Assembly: GCF_009728735.1 (NCBI RefSeq)
Contig: NZ_CP024636.1
Location: 2,513,754-2,577,753 of the forward strand
Length of the DNA stretch: 64,000 bases
Source: Pantoea phytobeneficialis
Lineage (GTDB): Bacteria > Pseudomonadota > Gammaproteobacteria > Enterobacterales > Enterobacteriaceae
Direction of reading: 5' to 3'
The stretch's first letter is position 1; each line of letters begins with the position of its first letter. Below, piece after piece: positions 54,120 to 63,749 of the stretch. The notes under the pieces were generated by a model. That model was given only the letters and a program-made list of their open reading frames with translations. It ran no database searches and was not told the origin of the DNA. A program made the position numbers and the translations under genes.

Positions 54120-54137
54120 AATGTCATCCACCGTCAT

Positions 54138-54489
54138 CGTGTTTCTGTGATAACTGCTAAGCTACCATTCTAGTATTCATGATGACAGCACCCTGCTGCT
54201 GATAACCCTTGATCCGTGTCACAGAACACAATTTATCCGTTGGCCGCGCGCTGGCGACCACGGATAAACCGCACCAGCCCAAAATGCAATCTTAATCCGG
54301 TCGCAGATATGTCTCATTCACTACCAGAAATAGTTAAAAACAGCGTGGTTTGCTGCTAATCAGCAAGCGGAACGGTATAACATCTGATTTTATGGCGATT
54401 AAACGCCACTGATCGGCTTTTCAATTGGGGCATTTACAGAATATTCCTGGCAGGCACAATAAACCTTATTTGCTCGCCGTCCGTGAATT
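54138..54489. other. Divergent intergenic region uxuA / PAS-GGDEF
   Basis: 352 nt without an ORF or palindromic repeat of the window's families. It must contain two divergent promoters; no GntR-type UxuR/ExuR operator is recognisable. Confidence 0.5.
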
Positions 54490-55437
54490 ATGTCCGATGA
54501 AGCGCTGCTCCAGCAGATTCAGAACCTGAAAAAGCATAATGCGCGACTCAAGCGTATAGCGCATGACGCCCGCAATAAGCTGAGCGCAGCGCTGGACGGC
54601 ACCGGGCTGTGCCTGTGGCAACTGGATATCCCCAGCGGCAAATTGGTGATTTTTAACCGACGTTGGGGAGCGATGCTGGGCTTCCAGCCGAAAGAGTTGA
54701 ACGCGAAGTTTGAAGTGTGGCGCGAGCATCTGCACCCCGAAGATGCGGATGAGGTGCTGAAAGCGTTCTACGACCATATCGAAGGCCGTGCTCCTTATTA
54801 CGAAGCGTTGCATCGCATGGTGGCGAAAAACGGCACCATCACCTGGGTGCTGGATCGTGGACGCGTCAGCGAATGGGACGAGCAGGGCAACCCGTTGAAG
54901 GTGACGGGTACGCATATCGACATGACCAAAGAGAAGAATTATGAAGCGCAGCTATCGACGCTGGCGAATCATGATCCGCTCACCGGTCTTACCAACCGTC
55001 ATTCGCTGCAAACCCATTTCAGTCAGATGAAAAAGCAGGGGCCGCTGTGCCTTGCTTATATCGATCTGGATAACTTTAAACACGTCAATGACACCCTCGG
55101 GCATCGCAGCGGCGATGAAGTGTTGATGCAGCTCAGTCAGCGGATGCGGGATGCGGTGCTGTCTTCGGTGGTGATTGGTCGTATTGGCGGTGATGAGTTT
55201 GTGCTGTTGATGCCGTTTTTGATCGACTTCCCTAAGGTGAGAATCATGGCTCAGACTCTGCTGGATGCCGCCCTCACACCGTTCGAACTGGGGAATGGCA
55301 CGGCAGAAATTGGCGCATCGATTGGGATTGCGCAGGTACAGGTGCAGGATAGCTTCGACGACGCACTGATGCGCGCCGATGAAGCCATGTATAGCATTAA
55401 AAAGAACGGCAAACAGGGCTTTGGCCTGGTGCCCTAA
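54490..55437 (+). CDS. PAS-GGDEF diguanylate cyclase
   Basis: 315 residues, soluble. A short N-terminal coiled coil (LLQQIQNLKKHNARLKRIAHDARNKL, 6-31), PAS/PAC (about 35-150, with WREHLHPEDADEVLKAF and RVSEWDEQGNPLKVTGTHIDMT) and GGDEF (IGRIGGDEFVLLM, near 236). It is predicted to make cyclic-di-GMP in response to a PAS ligand; coiled-coil dimerisation would bring the two half sites together. The inhibitory RxxD site is absent. Weak ribosome site. Confidence 0.9.
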   Translation: MSDEALLQQIQNLKKHNARLKRIAHDARNKLSAALDGTGLCLWQLDIPSGKLVIFNRRWGAMLGFQPKELNAKFEVWREHLHPEDADEVLKAFYDHIEGRAPYYEALHRMVAKNGTITWVLDRGRVSEWDEQGNPLKVTGTHIDMTKEKNYEAQLSTLANHDPLTGLTNRHSLQTHFSQMKKQGPLCLAYIDLDNFKHVNDTLGHRSGDEVLMQLSQRMRDAVLSSVVIGRIGGDEFVLLMPFLIDFPKVRIMAQTLLDAALTPFELGNGTAEIGASIGIAQVQVQDSFDDALMRADEAMYSIKKNGKQGFGLVP

Positions 55438-55438
55438 C

Positions 55439-55461
55439 AGCACGATAAATCGCGCTGCTAC
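55439..55461. repeat. REP-like repeat, single copy
   Basis: AGCACGATAAATCGCGCTGC is a slightly altered single copy between convergent genes. Confidence 0.7.
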
Positions 55462-55482
55462 GTCTCAAAACAGCGCACCATC

Positions 55483-57351
55483 TTAAAACGCAAAGCACGA
55501 GCACCCCAGCGCGCCCCAGAAGGCATTGTTATCGGACACTGGCACCGATGACTGACGCGCAACATCATGCGCATGGCTGTGCACGCCACACGGGCCGCTG
55601 CATTGATGCACTTTCGGCATCATCCCGGCGCGACCCGTTGTCTGCGGTGGGGCGCTACGATAATGACCTGGCACCGTCACCACTGGCGACCACTCCGGCA
55701 ACACCGGCACCGGCGGCGGTGCCAGCGGGGTAAAGCTACCTGCCGCATACACCACAGCGCCATCAACAAGGGTCAGTACGGATTCAATTCCCTTGATCTC
55801 CTCTTCTGCCACGCTGAAGAAATCTTTCGACAGCAGCACCAAATCTGCCAGTTGGCCGACTTTGATCTCTCCTTTAGCATTTTGTTCGCTGGAGAACCAG
55901 GCGCTGCCTTTGGTCCACAGCATCAGCGCGGTTTCGCGGTCGATGCGGGCGTTATCATCATACAGTTGCATTCCGCCGACGGTGCGGCCAGAAACCAGCC
56001 AGTAAAGCGCGGTCCACGGGTTGTAACTGGCAACACGCGTTGCATCCGTACCCAGACCCACCGGGACATCGGCATCCAGCATCCGCGCTACCGGCGGCGT
56101 CTGTTTTGCGGCTTGTTTGCCATAGCGATCGACAAAATATTCCCCCTGGAACGCCATGCGGTGCTGCACCGCGATGCCGCCGCCCAACGCTTTGACGCGC
56201 TCGATATTGGCTTCGGTGATGGTTTCTGCGTGATCGAAGAACCAGTGCAGGCCGTTAAACGGAATGTCACGGTTAACTTTCTCGAACACATCCAGCATGC
56301 GACTGATCGATTCGTTGTAAGTGGCGTGCAAGCGGAACGGCCAGCGATGCTCCACCAGGTGGCGTACCACACGCTCCAGCTCATCTTCCATACCGGGTGC
56401 AAGGTCAGGGCGTGGTTCGAGGAAGTCTTCAAAATCGGCCGCCGAAAACACCAGCATTTCTCCCGCACCGTTGTGCCGCAGGAAATTGGTGCCCTGGCCC
56501 GGTTTCAGCATATCGGTCCATTTTTCAAAATCTTCCAGCTCATGGCCGGGACGCTGGGTAAACAGGTTGTAAGCGATGCGCACCGTTAGCTGCTTTTTGG
56601 CGTGCAGCTCAGAAATCACATCATAATCATCCGGGTAGTTCTGGAAACCGCCACCGGCGTCGATGGCGCTGGTCAGACCGAGGCGATTCAACTCGCGCAT
56701 AAACTGACGGGTGGAGTTGACCTGCTGCTCCAGCGGCAATTTTGGCCCTTTCGCCAACGTGGCATACAGCAACATGGCGTTGGGACGGGCAATCAACATC
56801 CCGGTCGGGTTACCGTTGCTGTCGCGCTGGATTTCGCCGCCCGGCGGATTCGGCGTATCTTTGGTGTAACCCACCACCTTGAGCGCCGCACGATTCAGCA
56901 ATGCACGATCATACAGGTGCAGAATAAACACCGGCGTATCCGGTGCTGCCGCGTTGATTTCATCCAGCGTCGGCATACGACGTTCGGCAAACTGGAATTC
57001 GGTCCAGCCACCCACCACGCGAACCCACTGTGGCGAGGGGGTGCGCAGTGCCTGCTCACGCAACATTCGTAGCGCATCCGCCAGTGATGGCACGCCTTCC
57101 CAGCGCAGTTCAAGATTGTAGTTCAGACCGCCGCGAATCAGGTGCAGGTGCGAGTCGTTCAGGCCGGGAATGCCGGTGTGGCCTTTAGCATCAATAAGTT
57201 GCGTATCGCTACCGGCAAAGCGCATCACCTCGGCTTCGCTGCCTACGGCAAGGAATTTGCCATCTTTAATCGCCACAGCAGTTGCCAGCGGATTGGCGCG
57301 GTCAACGGTGTGGAATTTGCCGTTGGTCAAAATCAGTGAAGCGGTGGTCAT
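55483..57351 (-). CDS. YtcJ-like amidohydrolase with Cys/His-rich tail
   Basis: 622 residues. Amidohydrolase_3 (YtcJ-like) fold: ILTNGKFHTVD (N-terminal beta sandwich), the metal motif GLNDSHLHLIRG, VVGGWTEFQF, RLHATYNESI, FDHAETI and GLGTDATRVASYNPW with the catalytic Asp. It would hydrolyse amide or related bonds of a small substrate that is not known. After about residue 545 comes an unusual Pro-rich linker and a tail with HQCSGPCGVHSHAHD and GCSCFAF, which could bind metal. It is second in an operon, 18 nt after an ABM-domain membrane protein. GGAGACG precedes the ATG. Confidence 0.82.
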   Translation of the reverse strand: MTTASLILTNGKFHTVDRANPLATAVAIKDGKFLAVGSEAEVMRFAGSDTQLIDAKGHTGIPGLNDSHLHLIRGGLNYNLELRWEGVPSLADALRMLREQALRTPSPQWVRVVGGWTEFQFAERRMPTLDEINAAAPDTPVFILHLYDRALLNRAALKVVGYTKDTPNPPGGEIQRDSNGNPTGMLIARPNAMLLYATLAKGPKLPLEQQVNSTRQFMRELNRLGLTSAIDAGGGFQNYPDDYDVISELHAKKQLTVRIAYNLFTQRPGHELEDFEKWTDMLKPGQGTNFLRHNGAGEMLVFSAADFEDFLEPRPDLAPGMEDELERVVRHLVEHRWPFRLHATYNESISRMLDVFEKVNRDIPFNGLHWFFDHAETITEANIERVKALGGGIAVQHRMAFQGEYFVDRYGKQAAKQTPPVARMLDADVPVGLGTDATRVASYNPWTALYWLVSGRTVGGMQLYDDNARIDRETALMLWTKGSAWFSSEQNAKGEIKVGQLADLVLLSKDFFSVAEEEIKGIESVLTLVDGAVVYAAGSFTPLAPPPVPVLPEWSPVVTVPGHYRSAPPQTTGRAGMMPKVHQCSGPCGVHSHAHDVARQSSVPVSDNNAFWGALGCSCFAF

Positions 57352-57369
57352 GTTTCGTCTCCTGTCAGA

Positions 57370-57930
57370 TTATGCTTTGCGGCCAATCAGCCATTGTTTC
57401 AACACGCGGGTCAGCAGTGGCATCCACAGGAAAACCACCAAAGCCACGACGCTGGCATTATCGAGAAAGTTCCCCCACAGCGTGCCGTGGCTTACAGGCA
57501 ACACCGTATTCCAGAACCAGGGGACCAGGTTGGCTGAGGGAAAAATCACCCCCAGCGTGAGTAAGTATTGTTTCCATTTGGCCGGTTTGACCTGGCCTTT
57601 TTGCGTCGGGGTAAACCAAAACGCGGCGCCGGGACGCACTTCAATATGTTCCGGTTGCGCCAGGATGGCCGGGAGTTCCTTGACCAGGTCCTGACGGGCC
57701 GGTGATTTCAGCCAGGCGTACAGCTCATCCATACCGACAAAACGAATCAGCACGGTGTAGGCGTTGTCGCCGTGGACCGGGCGCAGCACGTTCACTCCGA
57801 GGTGTCCCGGAAAGCTGGCTGCCTGCGGCATGATGGTTTCCAGCCACTTTTCATAGTCGGCCTGTTTTTCCGGCTGGATGCTGTGCGTGATCACCAGCGT
57901 GACGTGATGAGCCTGTTGTGGGTAATTCAT
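57370..57930 (-). CDS. ABM-domain protein with two C-terminal membrane helices
   Basis: 186 residues. Residues 5-105 form an antibiotic-biosynthesis-monooxygenase-like ferredoxin fold (VTLVITHSIQPEKQADYEKWLETIMPQAASFPGHLGVNVLRP). Two hydrophobic helices follow (about 120-142 and 155-176), so it is anchored in the inner membrane with the fold in the cytoplasm (COG3224-like). ABM folds often act as cofactor-free oxygenases or small-molecule sensors. First gene of the operon with the amidohydrolase, divergent from a LysR regulator. Substrate unknown. Confidence 0.75.
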   Translation of the reverse strand: MNYPQQAHHVTLVITHSIQPEKQADYEKWLETIMPQAASFPGHLGVNVLRPVHGDNAYTVLIRFVGMDELYAWLKSPARQDLVKELPAILAQPEHIEVRPGAAFWFTPTQKGQVKPAKWKQYLLTLGVIFPSANLVPWFWNTVLPVSHGTLWGNFLDNASVVALVVFLWMPLLTRVLKQWLIGRKA

Positions 57931-58052
57931 GATGGATTCCTCGCTGGTGAAAGTGCTTGCGTCGTTGAGGAAAAAAATACGAAATGAGAGCGTTTATTGA
58001 TAACGGATTGTTTTTGGGTTGTTGTTCAACAAATTTTGGGGAGGCGGTTGGA

Positions 58053-58961
58053 ATGCGTTTAAACCTCGAGGCGCTGCTGATTCTGGATGCGCTCGATCGT
58101 CATGGCACCTTTGCCGCGGCGGCGGCACGGCTGTTTAAAACCGCGTCTGCACTCAGCTATACCGTGCAGAAGATGGAGAGCGATCTCAAAATCACGCTGC
58201 TGGATCGTTCCGGTCATCGTGCCACCTTTACGCCAACCGGGCGTCTGATGCTGGAAAAAGGCCGGACGCTGCTGCGGGCGGTGAATGAGCTGGAGCAGCA
58301 GGCGCGCTACGTGGAGAGCGGTTGGGAGAGCCAACTGGTGATCAGCGTCGATGCCTCGGTGCCGTTTAGCCTGCTGACGCCGCTGATTGATGAGTTTTAC
58401 CAGCAGCATTCGCATACCCAGCTGCAATTCCGTCATGACGTACTGGCGGGGTGCTGGGAAGCGCTGCATTACGGTGAAGCGGATATCGTGTTTGGTGCGG
58501 TGCAGGAACCGGCCACGCGTAAAGAGATTGGCTGTCAGCCGTTGGGTTGGCTGGAATACGTGTTTGCCGTTGCGCCGGAGCACCCGCTGGCGTCTGCACC
58601 GGAACCGTTGTTGCGCGAGCAAATTCGTCAGTATCGTGCGGTGACGGTGCATGATTCATCACGCCACGGCGCAGGGATGGATTTGCGCGTACTGGATGAA
58701 CAGAAGACCCTCAGTGTGCACGATTTTCCGTCTAAGTTGCAGGCACAGCTTGCCGGATTGGGCTGCGGTTACCTGCCGCGCTATCTGGCGGAGCCGCATT
58801 TGCGCAGTGGGGCGCTGGTGGAGCGTCAATTGGATAGCGAATGCCGACGCGATATGGCCTATCTGGCGTGGAACGAAAGCGCCAACGGAAATGCCGCCAA
58901 CTGGTGGCGTGAGCGCTTACTCACGCTACCGGGGCTGCACGACATCTACCTGCCAGCCTGA
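58053..58961 (+). CDS. LysR-type transcriptional regulator
   Basis: 302 residues from ATG 58053 (GGGGAGG upstream; the longer frame from 57984 is rejected). LysR helix-turn-helix at 1-62 (LLILDALDRHGTFAAAAARLFKTASALSYTVQKMESDL) and a two-lobe effector domain (about 90-300). It resembles the YhaJ-type subgroup. It is divergent from the ABM/amidohydrolase pair across 122 nt and end-to-end with the MFS exporter. A perfect TTGTTCAACAA palindrome (58022-58032) lies just before its ribosome site and may be its own operator. Confidence 0.87.
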   Translation: MRLNLEALLILDALDRHGTFAAAAARLFKTASALSYTVQKMESDLKITLLDRSGHRATFTPTGRLMLEKGRTLLRAVNELEQQARYVESGWESQLVISVDASVPFSLLTPLIDEFYQQHSHTQLQFRHDVLAGCWEALHYGEADIVFGAVQEPATRKEIGCQPLGWLEYVFAVAPEHPLASAPEPLLREQIRQYRAVTVHDSSRHGAGMDLRVLDEQKTLSVHDFPSKLQAQLAGLGCGYLPRYLAEPHLRSGALVERQLDSECRRDMAYLAWNESANGNAANWWRERLLTLPGLHDIYLPA

Positions 58962-58963
58962 GA

Positions 58964-60553
58964 TTAGATAGAGATATGGTGGCTGACCTGTGGCGGTTCG
59001 TCACCCTGATGATATTGCAGCACCGCCTGTTGCAGCGCCACATCGGCGCGTGAGACGCGCTGGTGTTGGCGCAGGTGCTCCTGCCATGACTCCACCAGGA
59101 ACCACTCCAGCAGGGCGGTGGGGTCGTCGCTCTGCTCCATCAATCCCCAGGCATAGGCACCATCACGGCGGCGTGCGGCGGCCAGTTTGCGCATGGCGCG
59201 TTTGAAATCGGCACGATCCTCCTGCGGGACCTGATAGCGCACCTGAATCATCACCGGGCCACGATGGCCGTTCATTTCTCCGCTTACCGTCGGGTCAGCC
59301 CAGTGCTGTGCTGGTTGCAGATCCGCCTCACCGGCAGGCAGCACCAGACGTTTCAGCAGCAGGGCGGTGATCAGCAACATGCCACCAGCCAGCAGCAGCG
59401 CCTGCGCCAGCCCGATATGCTGGGCAATCAACCCCCACACCAGGCTACCGCCTGCCAGCGTACCGTTGAATACCATCAGATAGACCGCCAGACCGCGTCC
59501 ACGTACCCAGTCCGGCAGCACCGCCTGCGCCACCCCGTTCAGGGTAGTGAGGGCGATAATCCAGCCAACGCCGAGCAGTACCATCAACAGCAGCGCCAGC
59601 CACTGTGCCGGGCTGATTGCCAGCGCCAGCATCACGCCCGCACTGAGCAGGGCGGAGAGCAGCAGCAGGCCATCGTTACCCATGTGCTGGCGCAGACGTG
59701 GCAACAACAAGGCCCCGCCAATCGCCCCGACACCGACCGCGCCAAGCAGCAAACCGTAGAACCCAGCGGTGCCCTGCAACATATTACGCGCCACCAGCGG
59801 CAGCAGCGCCCAGACGGCGCTGGCGAAGGCGAAGTACAACGCGGCGCGCAGCAGCACGCGGTGTAAATCGCGGCTGGCGCGCACATAACGCAGCCCGGCA
59901 CGGAAGGCACCGAAGAAGTGTTCGTTAAGTTCGGTTTTGGCCTTCGCCGGACGTTTCCAGTACAGCAGCGCGGCGACCACGAAGAAGTAACTGGCGACAT
60001 CTGCGCCGTAGGCCGCCATCGCGCCGAAACTGGCCAGCAGCAAACCGCCGGTGGCCGGTCCGATAGCGCGCGCGATATTTATCCCCAGTGAGTTGAGCGC
60101 CACGGCGTTTTTCAATTCATGGCGTGGCACCAACTCCGGCACAATCGCTTGCCACGCCGGACCAAACAGCGCCGCTCCGATGCCGCCGACGAAGGTCAGA
60201 CCGATCAACCATTCGGTGGTCAGCCAGTTGTTGTGTGACAGTACCAGCAGGGTGCCGCTGACACTCGCCATCAATATCTGTACCGCAATCAGCAAACGGC
60301 GACGGTCAACGATATCGGACAACACACCAGCAGGCAGCGCCAGCAGAAACACTGGCAACGTGGCGGCGGTTTGCATCAGGGCGACGGCGGCAGGGTTATC
60401 CGACAGTCCGGTCACCAGCCAGGCGCTGGCGACATCCCGGATAAAGCTGCCGGTGTTGCCCAATACCGAGGCGGTCCAAATCAGGGCAAACAGCCCGTAG
60501 GCGAAGGGGGAAAAAGCGCTGCTACGCAGGGCGTTGGTTGGGGGTTGGCTCAT
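58964..60553 (-). CDS. MFS exporter with C-terminal ABM-like domain (TSE/EntS-type)
   Basis: 529 residues from ATG 60553 (GGAG 7 nt upstream; ATG 60559 is too close and the longer frame has no ribosome site). About 12 helices with the MFS loop SDIVDRRRLL, and GPAWQAIVPELVPRHELKNAVALNSLGINIARAIGPATGG typical of the transmembrane secretion effector (MFS_3) family that includes EntS. The last 110 residues (VMIQVRYQVPQEDRADFKRAMRKLAAARRRDGAYAWGL) form a soluble ABM-like domain usual in long family members. Proton-driven export of a small molecule is likely. It ends 2 nt from the LysR gene. Confidence 0.85.
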   Translation of the reverse strand: MSQPPTNALRSSAFSPFAYGLFALIWTASVLGNTGSFIRDVASAWLVTGLSDNPAAVALMQTAATLPVFLLALPAGVLSDIVDRRRLLIAVQILMASVSGTLLVLSHNNWLTTEWLIGLTFVGGIGAALFGPAWQAIVPELVPRHELKNAVALNSLGINIARAIGPATGGLLLASFGAMAAYGADVASYFFVVAALLYWKRPAKAKTELNEHFFGAFRAGLRYVRASRDLHRVLLRAALYFAFASAVWALLPLVARNMLQGTAGFYGLLLGAVGVGAIGGALLLPRLRQHMGNDGLLLLSALLSAGVMLALAISPAQWLALLLMVLLGVGWIIALTTLNGVAQAVLPDWVRGRGLAVYLMVFNGTLAGGSLVWGLIAQHIGLAQALLLAGGMLLITALLLKRLVLPAGEADLQPAQHWADPTVSGEMNGHRGPVMIQVRYQVPQEDRADFKRAMRKLAAARRRDGAYAWGLMEQSDDPTALLEWFLVESWQEHLRQHQRVSRADVALQQAVLQYHQGDEPPQVSHHISI

Positions 60554-60671
60554 GGTCATTCTCCAATAAGGTTGCGATAACTGCACCTTACGAACCCTGG
60601 CCGATGGTTGATAGCGGAAAAAATCGGCCATCTTGTCCAGGCTTTTTTGACAGCTTAGAAGCGCAAAAAAG

Positions 60672-60689
60672 TTTGAACAAGTTGTCAAA
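60672..60689. promoter_or_regulatory. Operator-like inverted repeat, MFS / hydrolase intergenic
   Basis: TTTGAACAAGTTGTCAAA is an imperfect palindrome with a perfect ACAA-G-TTGT core, in the 217-nt divergent region. It shares TTGAACAA with the palindrome before the nearby LysR gene (reverse of TTGTTCAACAA), so the same regulator may bind both. Confidence 0.4.
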
Positions 60690-60770
60690 ATCTCTGCTTT
60701 AGGTTTTTCCGGCAGTGCAGGGTAGTTTGATTAGCGAGACACAACATTACTCACCTGACGGAGAAAAATT

Positions 60771-61592
60771 ATGAGCACTTTCAAGACTAAAGACGGCGTG
60801 AACCTGTACTACAAAGATTGGGGCAAAGGCCAACCGGTACTGTTCAGCCACGGCTGGCCGCTGGATGCTGACATGTGGGACAGCCAGATGAATTTCCTGG
60901 CGGAACGTGGCTACCGGGTAATTGCCTTTGACCGCCGTGGCTTCGGTCGCTCCGAACAGTCGTGGGAAGGTTATGACTACGACACCTTTGCCGATGATAT
61001 TCATGGCCTGATTGAGCATCTGCAACTCAGCGATGTCACCCTGGTGGGCTTCTCGATGGGTGGCGGCGATGTGTCGCGTTATATTGGCCGTTATGGCACC
61101 GCGAAGGTGAAAGGACTGGTGCTGCTGGGCGCAGTCACCCCCATTTTTGGTAAAACCAGCGATCACCCTGAAGGGGTGGAAAGTGCGGTATTTGATGGCA
61201 TTAAAGCGGGATTGCGTCAGGATCGTGCGCAATTTATTAAAGATTTCGCGGTTCCATTTTATGGCACCAATGCCGGACAGACGGTGTCGGATGGCGTGAT
61301 GATCCAGACGCTGAATATCGCGTTACTGGCTTCGCTGAAAGGTACGCTGGATTGTGTCACGGCGTTTTCTGAGACTGATTTCCGTGCCGATATCGCCAAA
61401 GTGGATGTGCCGACGCTGGTAATCCACGGCAGCAATGACCAGATTGTCCCGTTTGAAGCCACCGGTAAGCTGGTGCATGAGATGATTAAAGGGTCTGAGC
61501 TGAAGGTGTATGAGAATGGTCCGCACGGCTTTGCGGTAACGCACCAGGATCAGTTGAATGCGGATTTGTTGGCGTTTTTACAGCGCAACTAA
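60771..61592 (+). CDS. Alpha/beta hydrolase, non-heme chloroperoxidase-like
   Basis: 273 residues. Cofactor-free haloperoxidase/arylesterase family: FSHGWPLDADMWD (oxyanion), FDRRGFGRSEQ, nucleophile elbow GFSMGGG, Asp in HGSNDQIVPFEATG, His in GPHGFAVTH. Natural activity is generally esterase or lactonase; peroxidation occurs with organic acids. It is cytoplasmic, as no signal peptide is seen. CGGAG precedes the ATG. It is divergent from the MFS exporter. Confidence 0.9.
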   Translation: MSTFKTKDGVNLYYKDWGKGQPVLFSHGWPLDADMWDSQMNFLAERGYRVIAFDRRGFGRSEQSWEGYDYDTFADDIHGLIEHLQLSDVTLVGFSMGGGDVSRYIGRYGTAKVKGLVLLGAVTPIFGKTSDHPEGVESAVFDGIKAGLRQDRAQFIKDFAVPFYGTNAGQTVSDGVMIQTLNIALLASLKGTLDCVTAFSETDFRADIAKVDVPTLVIHGSNDQIVPFEATGKLVHEMIKGSELKVYENGPHGFAVTHQDQLNADLLAFLQRN

Positions 61593-61598
61593 AATCCG

Positions 61599-61709
61599 TG
61601 CGGTAAACCGCGTACCCAAACCCGCGCGATAAATCGCTAAAAACTTGCGCGATGAATCGCGCCGCTACGGGATTTTGCACACATCGTGTAGCGGCGCGGT
61701 TTACCGCGC
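61599..61709. repeat. Cluster of REP-like repeats, four arms
   Basis: Four arms stand between the hydrolase and treF: a degenerate GCGGTAAACCGCG, GCGCGATAAATCGC, GCGCGATGAATCGCGCCGC and an inverted GGCGCGGTTTACCGCGC (61693-61709). The outer two share the TTTACCGCG variant, so they probably arose as one pair and another pair was inserted between them. Confidence 0.75.
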
Positions 61710-61720
61710 ATTGTTAGATA

Positions 61721-63379
61721 TCAATCCGCCAGTAAATGTCCGTACATCGCCAGCAGGCGACGGGTGACACCGTTAGTCCAGCCGAAGCCATCCTGTAACG
61801 GATACTCACCACCCCCACCCGGACGGGCGCGTTCGCCGCTGATGTCATACTTCTCCACCAGCTTATGATGCAGCGAATAGAAGTTCTTCACCGTGGTCAG
61901 CCAGTTCACCGCAATCTCCGTGGCCAGCGTCTCTTCGCCGTAGTTATTTAACCCGACAATTGCCATCCATTGCAGCGGTGCCCAGCCATTGGGTTTATCC
62001 CACTGCTCACCGCTTTCCACCATTGAGGTCACCAGCCCGCCCTGAGTCAACAGTAACTGACGCAATGCCACCGCCTGCAAATGTGCCTGCTCAGGCGTCG
62101 ATAAGCCGAGGAACAGCGGCACCGCCGCCGCCGCCGTGAAGGCACCAAAACGTTGGCGACGCCAGTCGTAATCGCGATACACCCCGGCGGTTTTATCCCA
62201 CAGATAACGATGAATCGCACGCTTACGCACTTCGGCCTTTTTCTGCCATGCCAGAGCGGTCAGCTCCTCGCCTTTGGCGTGCGACAAGGTGGAGATCATC
62301 AACTCCAGTTTGTAGAGAAACGCGTTCAGATCGACCGGGATGAACTGTGTGGTGCGAATGCTCGCCAGGCGGTGGGGATCGCGCAGCCAGCGGGAGGAGT
62401 AATCCCAGCCGGAAGCCGCTCCGGCACGCAAATCGCGGTAAACCTCATTGGCCGGACGACTTGATTTGCTGGCGGTTTCCACATCTTCAATCCAGGATTC
62501 ATCACGCGGCGTGTCGCGGTCGTCCCAGTAGCGATTCAGCAACGAACCATCGGGCATACGCACCACATGGCGGTAGGCCTGATCGGGCATCAGCGATCCG
62601 GCACCGTCCATCCAGAACTGATACTCCTTCATCAGATGGTCGAGATAACGTTTCGCGCCGCGAATCCCGTCTTCTTCAAACAGCTCCACCATCAACGCAA
62701 ACACAGGCGGTTGCGAGCGGCTGAGATAATATGTGCGGTTGCCGTTGGGCACATGGCCATAGTTATCAATCAGCCAGGCGAAGTTATCCGCCATATCGCG
62801 CAGTAAGTCGTCGCGCCCACTCTCCGCCAGACCGAGCATGGTGAAGTAAGAATCCCAGTAGTAGGTCTCACCAAAGCGTCCCCCCGGCACCACATAAGGT
62901 TTCGGCAGTGGCAACAGCGACGAGTGCGGCATATGTTGTTGCGGCATTTTAGTTAACACCGGCCACAACTCATCAATATGTTCTGTCAGGGTTTTATCCG
63001 GGTTCGATACATAAAAACTTTCATGGTGCTGCGGCAGATAAAAATGATCATGCACGAACTTAGTGAGATCGAATTGGGCAGAACGTTTCCGGCGGCGATA
63101 GTGGATTAAAATATCCAGCGGATCATATTTCGGCGCACAATCGGGAAAGGTTTTGCTGTCGGCAAATATCCGCGACATTTGTACATGCTCGAAAAGCTCC
63201 AGATAACGATCGGCAGGCGTCAGCGCATCCGGGGCGGGCAGGCCTTCAATCAGCTCCGGCTCCGGCTCCGAATCCTCCATGCCTTCAAGAATTAGCTCGT
63301 GAGGATCGTATTGATACTCCAGTTCAGCATCAGTACGTTTTTCCTCGAACGCATTATTTTGCTGTTGGTTAGTATTAAT
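61721..63379 (-). CDS. treF: Cytoplasmic trehalase, probable ATT start
   Basis: 552 residues if begun at the ATT at 63379-63377; E. coli TreF has 549. GH37 trehalase splitting trehalose to glucose; signatures [20 protein letters not shown] and [15 protein letters not shown], catalytic Asp in [13 protein letters not shown], end [17 protein letters not shown]. The first usual start codon in frame is ATG 63280, but the frame stays open upstream and encodes [25 protein letters not shown], which matches the E. coli N-terminus YELDPYELKLDEM...EPEPEMIEG. No ATG, GTG or TTG lies between the upstream stop and 63280. AGGAGG (63390-63385) stands 5 nt before ATT. The 290 nt upstream should hold the promoter. 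Confidence 0.88.
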   Translation of the reverse strand: MNTNQQQNNAFEEKRTDAELEYQYDPHELILEGMEDSEPEPELIEGLPAPDALTPADRYLELFEHVQMSRIFADSKTFPDCAPKYDPLDILIHYRRRKRSAQFDLTKFVHDHFYLPQHHESFYVSNPDKTLTEHIDELWPVLTKMPQQHMPHSSLLPLPKPYVVPGGRFGETYYWDSYFTMLGLAESGRDDLLRDMADNFAWLIDNYGHVPNGNRTYYLSRSQPPVFALMVELFEEDGIRGAKRYLDHLMKEYQFWMDGAGSLMPDQAYRHVVRMPDGSLLNRYWDDRDTPRDESWIEDVETASKSSRPANEVYRDLRAGAASGWDYSSRWLRDPHRLASIRTTQFIPVDLNAFLYKLELMISTLSHAKGEELTALAWQKKAEVRKRAIHRYLWDKTAGVYRDYDWRRQRFGAFTAAAAVPLFLGLSTPEQAHLQAVALRQLLLTQGGLVTSMVESGEQWDKPNGWAPLQWMAIVGLNNYGEETLATEIAVNWLTTVKNFYSLHHKLVEKYDISGERARPGGGGEYPLQDGFGWTNGVTRRLLAMYGHLLAD

Positions 63380-63667
63380 AGCGGCCTCCTGGAAACTCCG
63401 GTTTATACAAAGTGCAAATTATAGATCTCTCAACCCTCAGGGCAACAATGCGAAATATCTATGAACGTAATAAATCATGTCGATTGATCGGCTATTTTGG
63501 CGATTTTTCAGCGATAACAATGCTCTATATTTCAGGAAATGAAAACAGCATTTGAAATGAAGCTATAAATAAGCAGGCAGAATTATCTGTAAATAAGAAA
63601 AACGCCATTGGCGGGCAAAATCTGGCGGGAAATATTGATCAATTGATGGCAAACGCAGCGGCAACCC

Positions 63668-63723
63668 GTAGCGGCGCGATTTATCGCGTGTCTTTTAAAA
63701 CATGCGCGATAAATCGCGCCGCT
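63668..63723. repeat. REP-like inverted pair, cut by IS110 element
   Basis: GTAGCGGCGCGATTTATCGC (63668-63687) and inverted GCGCGATAAATCGCGCCGCT (63704-63723). The second arm stops at GCCGCT; the AC expected next is replaced by TGTATC, marking the probable junction with the insertion element. Confidence 0.7.
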
Positions 63724-63749
63724 TGTATCTTGAAGTTGTAACTGGTTAG

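Noticed and set aside
55567..56589. 340-codon plus-strand ORF opposite the amidohydrolase
   Set aside because: It is long, but antisense to conserved amidohydrolase motifs and with shadow-like composition (rich in H, Q, R).
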